Assembly: GCA_035455245.1 (NCBI GenBank)
Contig: DATIFN010000004.1
Coordinates: 1 to 37,943, forward strand
DNA: 37,943 nucleotides
Direction of reading: 5' to 3'
Source of the DNA: UBA8516 sp035455245
GTDB taxonomy: Archaea; Thermoproteota; Nitrososphaeria; Nitrososphaerales; Nitrosopumilaceae
Part shown: positions 24,451 to 32,361 of the stretch, one piece after another
How positions within the stretch are numbered: position 1 is the stretch's first letter
Layout: each line of letters begins with the position of its first letter
Position numbers and translations under genes: made by a program
Notes under the pieces: model-generated
Database searches by the model: none
Told to the model about the DNA's origin: nothing
Seen by the model: only the letters and a program-made list of their open reading frames with translations

Positions 24451-24492
24451 TAATGAACAAGGGTTTTAACTTATCACACTATCAAGTCATCA

Positions 24493-25020
24493 ATGACAAA
24501 CCCATTAAGGAACAAAAAAGTTGTCATCCCGACCATAATGGGTCTAGGTTTTCTGGCAATTTTTTTGACAGTTCTTAGTCCTGTTCTGGCTCAAGTACAA
24601 TCCACTAACCAGACACCTCAGATTACAGGATCGGCAAACATAAAACAAGCAATGAAAGACTTCATCAAAGAAAATCAAAAAACATCATTTTCAGAAGCTT
24701 CTGCAATTGCTCAAAAAGAAATCACAAATGGTTCAGTTATAGGAGGCCATGTCGGAATAGTGCAAGGATATCTAGTCTACAACTTTATTGTGATAGACAC
24801 TGAAAACGATAAAGGATATTCAGTAACTGTTGATGCAGGAAACGGAGCAGTTCTTGCAAAATCTGATGGGACCGACATAAGTGGATTTGGTAAAATGTTT
24901 GGACCATTTGGACATGGACAGTTTGGACACGGATCATTTGATAGACATCAATTTGGTGGAAAATGGTTGAAACAATCCGGCATGAATAGCACTGATTCAC
25001 AAAGTTCGTGGACTCAGTAA
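24493..25020 (+). CDS. Exported PepSY-domain protein
   Basis: A 175-residue exported protein. A signal peptide or anchor covers about 10-35 (VLAQ). The region about 50-130 has a PepSY pattern: FSEASAIAQKEITNGSVIGGH as helix and strand, YNFIVIDTENDKGYSVTVDAGNGAVL as the beta hairpin. The C-terminal tail is Gly/His/Phe-rich (FGHGQFGHGSF), which could bind metal. PepSY domains are often protease propeptides or sensors. The ATG at 24493 is about 25 bp after the TATA-like TTTTAACTTAT (24464-24474), so the transcript is probably leaderless, controlled by the palindrome at 24431. Confidence 0.78.
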   Translation: MTNPLRNKKVVIPTIMGLGFLAIFLTVLSPVLAQVQSTNQTPQITGSANIKQAMKDFIKENQKTSFSEASAIAQKEITNGSVIGGHVGIVQGYLVYNFIVIDTENDKGYSVTVDAGNGAVLAKSDGTDISGFGKMFGPFGHGQFGHGSFDRHQFGGKWLKQSGMNSTDSQSSWTQ

Positions 25021-25058
25021 TTCTTTTCTTTTTTTATTTTTAATCTATTTTTCTAAAA
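25021..25058 (+). terminator. T-rich terminator of the PepSY gene
   Basis: Several runs of T (T4 to T7) follow directly after the stop codon at 25020, the usual archaeal factor-independent termination signal. The convergent gene ends at 25083. Confidence 0.45.
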
Positions 25059-25082
25059 TGAAACGATGTTGAAATCTGAAGA

Positions 25083-26069
25083 TCATCCAATAATTTCGAT
25101 TATCTTGGAACTAGAGATCTGCTTCTGAGTATTCTCTTCAGTATAAGAAGCCGTAATTGTATATTCTCCTGGCTTTACTTGAATACCATTTCCATCCATT
25201 TGGTCCCATGTCCAGTGAATTGAATTACCTGTGGGTAGTGCGACAATCATCATTGTTAGCACCCCATTTGGAGCATATTGTTTTCCGTCAGATCCTTTAA
25301 TTGAATACCCCCAGCCGTTAGGAAAAATTCTAGCATCACCGTTATTAGTGATGGTGAAATTAATCATTTCACCAATCCCATACTGGTCTTTTTCTGTTAC
25401 AACTACAAGACCGTTAGAATTTGTATCATCGGATGTTGGGGTCACTACAACATTTAACTTGAATTGAATTGAATGGATTTTACAAGGCGGATCTGCAGTA
25501 AGACATAATGGATCACCAACACCAGTAAGTGTTGCTTGACCAGAATTGTGTGCTTCATAAACACCTTGTGCACCTCTTACTACCATGATGTTCATTACTC
25601 TACTTACGACGGTTTGATTGTCAATGTCAATACTCCAGTTAAAATCTTCACCAAGTTTTAAGAGGAAGCTCTCTCCTTTTTTGAGAGTAACCGTTTTGCC
25701 ATCATCTTCAAGGGTGATGATTTTATTTGAGGACTGGTCTTCGCCAGAATTTTGTGTATTTTCAATTGTAGAGTTTGCCCATGCCCACAAAAGTAGCTTT
25801 GCTACACTTGAAGGTTTTACACAAGCTGGAGAACCATCTTTTGCCTTAATGACTAATTGGAGACCGTCGTTACATTGAACATCCTTTGCCAGAATCCCTG
25901 ATTTGAATTGCTTTAAAGGCGAATCATTGGCCCTTGTTGCTAAAACAATTGGTTCACCATACACAGGTAGGATACTAGAAATGAGTATACTCATCATTGT
26001 AATTGCTGTAAAGGCGAAAATTTTGTTAAAACCTGGATGGATCTTTTTATGCGAAAGTTGGTTAGACAT
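25083..26069 (-). CDS. Exported protein with chagasin-like and BsuPI-like domains
   Basis: A 328-residue exported protein. A signal peptide covers about 15-38. A module with CNDGLQL and PACVKPSSVAKL follows (about 66-95) and is shared with the hydrolase at 8848-9834. Residues about 115-210 match the chagasin (I42) plan: KTVTLKKGESFLLKLGEDFNW, then GVYEAHNSGQATLTG and the final strand FKLNVVV. Residues about 220-328 match the BsuPI inhibitor plan: GEMINFTITNNGDARIF, GYSIKGSDGKQYA, HWTWDQMDGNGIQVKPGEYT. Both folds are beta sandwiches known from protease inhibitors, so it could restrain secreted or surface proteases such as 19189-20016, but they may only be structural. ATG at 26069. Confidence 0.72.
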   Translation of the reverse strand: MSNQLSHKKIHPGFNKIFAFTAITMMSILISSILPVYGEPIVLATRANDSPLKQFKSGILAKDVQCNDGLQLVIKAKDGSPACVKPSSVAKLLLWAWANSTIENTQNSGEDQSSNKIITLEDDGKTVTLKKGESFLLKLGEDFNWSIDIDNQTVVSRVMNIMVVRGAQGVYEAHNSGQATLTGVGDPLCLTADPPCKIHSIQFKLNVVVTPTSDDTNSNGLVVVTEKDQYGIGEMINFTITNNGDARIFPNGWGYSIKGSDGKQYAPNGVLTMMIVALPTGNSIHWTWDQMDGNGIQVKPGEYTITASYTEENTQKQISSSKIIEIIG

Positions 26070-26258
26070 TTTTTATCAGATATGGTTTAGTTAGAATAGA
26101 TTATAACCTTTGATTAAAGTGGAATTTAACCAAATTAATTGTAAAAAATATAAAATAAACACAATCTTGTCAATATTTTTTGATGAAACATTTACAAATT
26201 AAAATTTAGAAAATTCTAAGTAAATTGTTGGTGCAGATTTTATGGCAATGAAACAATT

Positions 26259-26693
26259 TTATTTTTCTGCAAGGTCTTTTATCTTTGGCAATACAGAATC
26301 CCATCCAGTAACTGTGTCGTTGTACCTTTTCTCGCCCTCCTCAAGTTTTGTAAAATCTCCTTGTGATACAGACAGTATTGTTTGACTGTTTTCTGAAGAT
26401 AATCCAAATGTCACTGTGCTATAGTTAGAAGGAATATCCTCGATGCCCATATTAGGATCAAATACAGTAAATTGCAAAAACTTCTCTGTAACTATTGCTA
26501 GAAGGGTACCTTTAACATACACTTTTCCATCTGCTGCTCCCTTCCAAATAACCGGACTGCCAACTTTCCAGTCAGAAACAATTTCGCATCCAAACATGTA
26601 TTGTTTTGTGAGTTCTGGATTGATTAATACTTCCCAAACTTTTGAGGAAGATGAATTTATTTTAATTTGTTTTTTTACAATTAACTCGTCCAT
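26259..26693 (-). CDS. SRPBCC/AHSA1-like protein
   Basis: A 144-residue helix-grip protein of the START/AHSA1 group. KKQIKINSSSSKVWEVLINPELTK at the N-terminus, WKVGSPVIWKG, and a long C-terminal helix starting at VTGWDSVLPKIKDL are the family marks. The internal cavity binds a small hydrophobic ligand in relatives; the ligand here is unknown. No partner gene stands next to it. ATG at 26693. Confidence 0.85.
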   Translation of the reverse strand: MDELIVKKQIKINSSSSKVWEVLINPELTKQYMFGCEIVSDWKVGSPVIWKGAADGKVYVKGTLLAIVTEKFLQFTVFDPNMGIEDIPSNYSTVTFGLSSENSQTILSVSQGDFTKLEEGEKRYNDTVTGWDSVLPKIKDLAEK

Positions 26694-26863
26694 AAAAAAA
26701 CTTGTTTTGAAAGGTTTTATAGATTATGGAATTGTCCTATCTTTTTCCATAGTTGGGATAAACATGAAGGTTCAATTACATCCTATGCGATTTATTGCTT
26801 GTTTCTTAGTCTAACTAAACAAACCCATCCCATTTAAAAAAAATCGATTCATGTTATGGTTAA

Positions 26864-27676
26864 TTGGCAAAAAGATATCGTCATACCATAGCATACAGAT
26901 TGCGGGAAATTCCAATAAACCAGATCAAAGTATGGAGCGATGCTCAAGCAAGAAAGTTGGATAAGAGTGGAATTACAGACCTTGCAAAATCCATCAAAAG
27001 TGAGGGACTACAAAATCCCCCAATGGTACAAAAAGATGGAAAAAATTCATATCTTTTGATGTCAGGACAGAGAAGGTTAGCAGCCCTAAAGAGACTCAAG
27101 GCAAGAAAGATTCCTGTTTTAGTTTTGACAAGAAAGGCAGAATATGAGATTCAAGATGCCAAGGCTGCTTCTGTGATTGAAAACATTCACAGGAAAAATA
27201 TGAATGTAAAAGACATGGCTGCGGCATGTAGTTTTCTTGCAGAAAAGATGGGCAAGTCAAAGGCTGCACAATCCCTTGGTATGTCAATTTCAACATTTAA
27301 GAAATACCATGGTTTTGCGGGGGTGCCAGAAAAATTAAAAGATTTGGTACCAAAAAAGATCTCAAGGGACCAGGCAACAAAATTAAACCTAATCATTCCA
27401 AATATTTCAAAGGCTTTGAAAATTGCTCATAGAATTTCAGGACTCGACTCACCTGCAAAAAAAAGATATCTTGAGGCATTATCTCGGAATCCAAATTCAT
27501 CACACAAAAATTTAATGAAAAAGATAAGATCACTTAGAATCCAGCAAAATATTTCTTTGAAGCTCTCAAAAGGAAAGACTCGTGGACTAGTTACACAGTC
27601 TAGACGCCAAGAACTAGAACCACAAGAATTGGCAAAAAAAATTGTCTTTGACTGGTTAAAGAGAAAAGGGTACTAG
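26864..27676 (+). CDS. ParB-like nucleoid/partition protein
   Basis: A 270-residue ParB/Spo0J family protein. The N-terminal ParB domain (about 12-110) has IPINQIKVW, then LAKSIKSEGL, the SGQRRLAAL box that corresponds to GERR-x-x-A, and VIENIHRKN. A helix-turn-helix part (about 110-180) follows (AAQSLGMSISTFKKYHGFAG), then a basic linker and C-terminal region. Relatives bind parS-like sites and some hydrolyse CTP. No parA gene and no obvious parS cluster are beside it, so the function is likely chromosomal DNA binding rather than plasmid partition. Start TTG at 26864; no in-frame ATG is suitable. Confidence 0.85.
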   Translation: MAKRYRHTIAYRLREIPINQIKVWSDAQARKLDKSGITDLAKSIKSEGLQNPPMVQKDGKNSYLLMSGQRRLAALKRLKARKIPVLVLTRKAEYEIQDAKAASVIENIHRKNMNVKDMAAACSFLAEKMGKSKAAQSLGMSISTFKKYHGFAGVPEKLKDLVPKKISRDQATKLNLIIPNISKALKIAHRISGLDSPAKKRYLEALSRNPNSSHKNLMKKIRSLRIQQNISLKLSKGKTRGLVTQSRRQELEPQELAKKIVFDWLKRKGY

Positions 27677-27776
27677 AGTATTAAATCAAAATCATTCTAA
27701 GAAAGAAAAGAGTACGATCAGGAACTTTTTAGTTTTGTAGAAAATTTATTTTTTAAATGGATTGTATAGAAATTAT

Positions 27777-28172
27777 TCAATTAAATAATAAACTAAATTT
27801 TTTATGATTGGTGACTATGCTGTATGATCTAAGAAATACCCCCTTAACAGTTTTACAGTCAGTACTACAATCCTTTAAATTAAATTCGTTTGTTGGAAAT
27901 GATCCCTTCTTTGGCTCTAATAAGATATATCGAATTAAACGAAATAATGCTGCTCTTCCCCCAAAAGCATATCCGTTAATGAGAAACCATGACATTTCTA
28001 GACCATCATAGTCTTTAGGAAAAAGGTGTTTCTTGATTTCTTTTCCTAATGGGGTATAGTGTCCCACGATCAAACATTTGTTTTTTAAAATACCATTCAC
28101 CAACTTTGCGCTTTTGGTGCAGGAATAACACAAATTATCATAAATCAAAATCGGATAAAGCAAATCCATCAT
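27777..28172 (-). CDS. DCC/DUF393 family thiol-disulfide oxidoreductase-like protein
   Basis: A 131-residue protein with the start IYDNLCYSC (C-x2-C, Cys15 and Cys18), where the family has YDG-x-C-x-x-C, followed by SWFLINGYAFGGRAALFRLIRYIL, the conserved second half of this thioredoxin-like family. A further pair of Cys lies in KDCSTDCK. It would be a small cytosolic thiol protein. The Gly of the YDG motif is replaced by Asn. Monocistronic; ATG at 28172 with a second ATG at codon 2. Confidence 0.65.
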   Translation of the reverse strand: MMDLLYPILIYDNLCYSCTKSAKLVNGILKNKCLIVGHYTPLGKEIKKHLFPKDYDGLEMSWFLINGYAFGGRAALFRLIRYILLEPKKGSFPTNEFNLKDCSTDCKTVKGVFLRSYSIVTNHKKFSLLFN

Positions 28173-28536
28173 CTCTTTTTTACTCCCGAGTTATATTACC
28201 ATCACAGATAGTTTAGCTTTGCTTTTTGATTTATTGTGGCTTCATTGTAACCAATTCAAAAAAAGTGTCCTTCCAAGAATTGTATTTGGAGAATGAGCTG
28301 ATTCAACACTCCTTGCTGATTATAATATTGTACCAAAAGTCATTTTTGACAGACACCACAGGTTTCATTTTATTGAACTAGAATCGGCACCAAGACATAA
28401 TTTTCGAAGGAACTAGATTCACCATAAATTCAAAATTTTATCCCCTAGGAATAAATTGATTTAAACAAAAGACTTTTCCAGCAAACATCTCTGCATGATG
28501 TCAAAAAAATATTGTTTCACTCGTTTAGAAGGATTT
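28173..28536. other. Intergenic region, nothing recognised
   Basis: About 360 AT-rich bp. It would hold the promoter of the minus-strand DCC-type gene and the transcript end of rlmN. No frame, hairpin with T-run, or RNA motif that I can support was seen. Confidence 0.45.
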
Positions 28537-29613
28537 CTATCTATGGTTTTGATTGGAGATTGTCTCCACAAAATCTGTCCGCAATTGTCCACACGCTGCA
28601 GAAATTTCTGATCCCTTCTCCACTCTCACAGTACAGTTCACACCACCTTTACGTAACACTCGCTGAAATCGAAGTACACTCCGTCTCTCTGGGCGTTGAA
28701 AGTCACCCGCAGTTCTATTCACAGGGATCAAGTTCACGTGAGCACCGTTCCCTTTCAAAAGTTGAGCAAGTTCTTCTGCAACTTCTGACGAATCATTGAC
28801 TCCATCAATAATTGCATATTCAAATGTAATCCTACGTCCAGTTTTTTTGAAGTAGCGCTTTGAGGCCATAAACAAGTCCTCGACGGAGTGTGCTCCGGCT
28901 GTTGGAACTAATTTTTGGCGAAGTTTGTTATTTGGGGAATGAAGTGAAATGGCGAGTCCTACCTGCAATTGCTCATCGGCAAGACGGTCTATCCATTGGG
29001 CTTTACCAACTGTAGAAATGGTAATACTTCTTTGACCAAGACCAAATGCTCTAGCATGTGTCAGTAATCTGATAGCCCGAATCGTTTCTGAATAGTTTGC
29101 TAAGGGTTCCCCCATTCCCATAAACACAAGATTTGTAATGTGTTCATCTCGTCCACGGAGAAGATGTGATAGATTAAGCACTTGAGAAACAATTTCTTCA
29201 GCCCGTAAATTTCTTTCAAAACCCATTTGTCCTGTAGCACAGAATACACAACCCATGGCACAACCAACTTGGGTAGAAACACATACTGTCGACCTCGGAA
29301 GAATTTTTTTCTTTGATGGAGACTGCATGAGAACGGTTTCAATCAATGTCCCATCTCCATACTTGAGAAGCATCTTTGTTGTCTGCCCGTCTTGGCTTAC
29401 GACACGATGAACTTCATTCGCCGAACCTATTGTATATCCACCTGAAACAAGTGCATTACGCATTGCTGATGGAAGTTGACGCAAATCAGAAATTTTCTTT
29501 GGTGAATCGTGATACAATGCATGCAGTAACTGATCAGCGCGATAACGTGGTTGGCCGAGATCGGTTACTAGTTTGTCCATTTCCTCTGGCAACAGACGAT
29601 AAAGGTCTGTCAT
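28537..29613 (-). CDS. rlmN: 23S rRNA (adenine-2503-C2) methyltransferase RlmN
   Basis: A 358-residue radical SAM methyltransferase that modifies C2 of A2503 in 23S rRNA (and A37 of some tRNAs) in bacteria. Radical SAM Cys118, Cys122 and Cys125 sit in GCAMGCVFCATG, GMGEPLANY is the family loop, SISLHSPNNKLR and the C-terminal Cys near 341 (AACGQL), the methylated catalytic residue, are present. The length is normal. The enzyme is bacterial in general distribution, the coding region is less AT-rich than its neighbours, and no other bacterial gene is nearby, which suggests lateral gain. ATG at 29613. Confidence 0.93.
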   Translation of the reverse strand: MTDLYRLLPEEMDKLVTDLGQPRYRADQLLHALYHDSPKKISDLRQLPSAMRNALVSGGYTIGSANEVHRVVSQDGQTTKMLLKYGDGTLIETVLMQSPSKKKILPRSTVCVSTQVGCAMGCVFCATGQMGFERNLRAEEIVSQVLNLSHLLRGRDEHITNLVFMGMGEPLANYSETIRAIRLLTHARAFGLGQRSITISTVGKAQWIDRLADEQLQVGLAISLHSPNNKLRQKLVPTAGAHSVEDLFMASKRYFKKTGRRITFEYAIIDGVNDSSEVAEELAQLLKGNGAHVNLIPVNRTAGDFQRPERRSVLRFQRVLRKGGVNCTVRVEKGSEISAACGQLRTDFVETISNQNHR

Positions 29614-29946
29614 GGTATAGTCTCATTTAATTTAATTTTAATTTTGTTCCCAGTCGTAATTGGTTGGAAAAAAGATTTGATTGTTTTAATTTTGATATAA
29701 TCATAAGAAATTGATTTTAAATTATTTTCAAATGTGTTGACCGATCCAGAATTTAGCAGAGTATTTTTTATTTCCATATAATTTTTCTTACGCGTATAAT
29801 AAATAAAGAAGATTATAAAATTCTAATGTTTTATTAGACAACACCATAGTTTTGATAAATCCACTTAAAAAAATCAATAAAATGGGTTCAATTCAATTTT
29901 AATCAAAGCCTATAAGGTCAGGACTCCATTTACATGCATATTAAAA
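29614..29946. other. Divergent intergenic region
   Basis: About 330 AT-rich bp between rlmN (minus) and the beta-propeller gene (plus). It contains both promoters; CTATAAGG near 29910-29917 is a TATA-like element about 33 bp before the ATG at 29947. No small gene or hairpin was supported. Confidence 0.45.
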
Positions 29947-32181
29947 ATGAACAACAAGGTTTACATCATAATCGCTTCAATTGCAGCTGTAGTTGTTGGA
30001 ATTGCCGCCCTTGCTGTAGTCTCTAATCAACCGCCTACCGAAGTTTTCCCTGTAACAGAGCCCAATATTCAAAAAAACGTAACAATCCAAACTCCAATTC
30101 AAAACCTGAAAAAATTCAATTCAACTGATGACCTAAAAAACTTTCTAATAAACTCGATGGTACAAGTTTCAACTCATTATTCAGGTCCTATGTATCGGGA
30201 TCAATTTGTAGGTGGAGAAGGCGTAAAAGAAGCACCAGTAGCATCACCCGTACCACAAACCCCAACAACGGGAGCACCATCTACAGGTGGCGGTATCAAG
30301 TATTCCACTACAAATGTCCAAGTAGCTGGAATTGATGAGCCCGACTTTATAAAAAATGACAACAAGTATGCATATGTTTTATCACAGGACAAACTTTCCA
30401 TAATTGACGCATATCCCGGAGAAACTGCAAAGATCATTTCAAAAGTTGGCCTTGATGTCAAAGGGAATTATCTTCAGAATATGTTTCTAAACAAAGACAG
30501 ATTGGTTATTTTCTACAACGACAACACCGAACACTTCACCATACAACAGTACGATTACATCCCAAGTTCAACCTACACACCTGTTACGCATGCGGTAATA
30601 ATTGATGTCTCGGACAAGGAAAATCCAAAGGTTTTAAAAAATTATGAAATGACTGGCTACTACACAGGTGCAAGGATGATTGGAGATTATGTTTATCTTA
30701 TTTCAAATTCATATGTTGATTATATTCATCCAATCCCTCCAATTTTTAGAGAAATGTCAGGCGCAACTATAATGTCAGATGTTTACTACTTTGACAACCC
30801 GGAACAAAATTACAACTTTAATACGATTACATCCTTTAACATTTTTTCAGATGAGGTAAACTCTAAGACCTTCATGATGGGTCCCACAGGAACGATATAT
30901 GTTTCAAATGATGCAATTTATCTAACATACCAAAAGTATCAACCCTACTATTATGACCAAGGTTACAACAAGGACAGGTTCTTTAAGACAATTCTGCCTC
31001 TTTTGCCAGAGGATGTCCAAGTACAGATAAAGTCAATTGACTCTGGAAGTTCTAACGAATCTCTAAAGTGGGCACAGATCTCAGACATTCTACAGAACAC
31101 TTACAACAAGATGGATGAGAACGAAAAAACCAAACTCTTTGAAAGAATTCAAAATGCAATCTCTCAATATGAAATTAAACTCCAGCAGGATTACAGAAAG
31201 ACGGTAATTCAAAAATTTGCAATAGACAAGGGAGTAGTAAGTTATGTATCAAAAGGAGAGGTTTCAGGATATTTACTAAACCAGTATTCGATGGACGAAT
31301 TTGAAAAAAGGTTTCGAGTGGCTACGACCACTGAGTACTATACATCAAAAGGTGTTACTATGGCAAACAATGTATACATTCTAGATGAATCCCTTAACAT
31401 AGTAGGGAGTGTAGAAAAAGTTGCTCCGGAGGAATCCATCTTCTCTGCAAGATTCATGGGCGAGAAGCTGTATCTGGTAACATTCCAAAGAATTGATCCC
31501 TTTTTTGTAATTGACCTTTCAACTGATACCCCCAAAGTCTTGGGGGCTCTAAAGATTCCAGGATATTCTTCATACTTGCATCCATATGATGACACACACA
31601 TCATCGGAGTAGGAAAGGAAACAAAACAGAACCAGTATGGTGGCACACAAACAATAGGTGTCAAGGTATCGTTATTTGATGTTTCAAACGTGACAAGTCC
31701 TGTTGCTGTTGATACATACCTCATTGGTGGAGAGGGAACTGACTCCGAGATTTTAAATGATCCAAAGGCTTTCCTTTTTGACAAGGAAAAAAATATTCTA
31801 TCCATCCCTGTGTTCCAACAATATTATGGTGTACCAATTCCACTTGAGGAGCCACAAAGTGGTTCTGATTCTACCTCTAGTCAAGACAGTGTAGTGATAC
31901 CTGATAAAATAATCCCACCACGACCCATTCCACCAAACAACTGGAAGGGCTTTTACGTTTTTGGAGTGGACCCAATCAAAGGCTTTACCCTGAAAGGAAC
32001 CATAGATCACATAATTACAGGCTATGACTATTCCTATGGAAGTAGAACGTTCTACATTGACAATTCCTTGTATACTGTAACATCTAATCTAATGAAGATA
32101 AACGACCTTGACGATCTCAAAAATGAGGTAAATCAAATAAAGCTTGAAGGCAGTGGACAGATAATCAAGTACTTGAATTAA
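29947..32181 (+). CDS. Exported beta-propeller protein (Beta_propel family)
   Basis: A 744-residue exported protein with an N-terminal signal or anchor (about 4-28), a Pro/Thr/Gly-rich linker (about 90-115), then TTNVQVAGIDEPDFIKND (about 120-137), the start mark of the archaeal/bacterial Beta_propel family (PF09826-type). Blade strands recur: DKLSIIDAYPGE, HAVIIDVSDKENPKVL, PFFVIDLSTDTPKVL, VKVSLFDVSNVTSPV. A Glu/Lys-rich helical insert (about 370-440) separates two halves of the propeller. The C-terminal part has a Ser/Pro-rich loop (about 635-660). Such proteins are surface scaffolds or binders; no catalytic residue is visible. ATG at 29947. Confidence 0.82.
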   Translation: MNNKVYIIIASIAAVVVGIAALAVVSNQPPTEVFPVTEPNIQKNVTIQTPIQNLKKFNSTDDLKNFLINSMVQVSTHYSGPMYRDQFVGGEGVKEAPVASPVPQTPTTGAPSTGGGIKYSTTNVQVAGIDEPDFIKNDNKYAYVLSQDKLSIIDAYPGETAKIISKVGLDVKGNYLQNMFLNKDRLVIFYNDNTEHFTIQQYDYIPSSTYTPVTHAVIIDVSDKENPKVLKNYEMTGYYTGARMIGDYVYLISNSYVDYIHPIPPIFREMSGATIMSDVYYFDNPEQNYNFNTITSFNIFSDEVNSKTFMMGPTGTIYVSNDAIYLTYQKYQPYYYDQGYNKDRFFKTILPLLPEDVQVQIKSIDSGSSNESLKWAQISDILQNTYNKMDENEKTKLFERIQNAISQYEIKLQQDYRKTVIQKFAIDKGVVSYVSKGEVSGYLLNQYSMDEFEKRFRVATTTEYYTSKGVTMANNVYILDESLNIVGSVEKVAPEESIFSARFMGEKLYLVTFQRIDPFFVIDLSTDTPKVLGALKIPGYSSYLHPYDDTHIIGVGKETKQNQYGGTQTIGVKVSLFDVSNVTSPVAVDTYLIGGEGTDSEILNDPKAFLFDKEKNILSIPVFQQYYGVPIPLEEPQSGSDSTSSQDSVVIPDKIIPPRPIPPNNWKGFYVFGVDPIKGFTLKGTIDHIITGYDYSYGSRTFYIDNSLYTVTSNLMKINDLDDLKNEVNQIKLEGSGQIIKYLN

Positions 32182-32361
32182 AATTTCTTGAGTACTATCA
32201 AGATGTCAACTGGAATTTTTGAATACTTATCATCATTTGTTTTAGTTTCTAATTTTGTTTCAGACCCTTCGGTTAGAGATTGCTGCTAAATTGAATCTAA
32301 TTTTGTTGGTAGTTTGTGAATAATGGAAATTTCTGTGGACCAGAGGCCATATTTCTTCAAG

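Noticed and set aside
26864..27676. Plasmid or integrated element marked by ParB
   Set aside because: No ParA, replication gene, integrase, tRNA or attachment-type repeat nearby; the ParB-like gene is better explained as a chromosomal gene.
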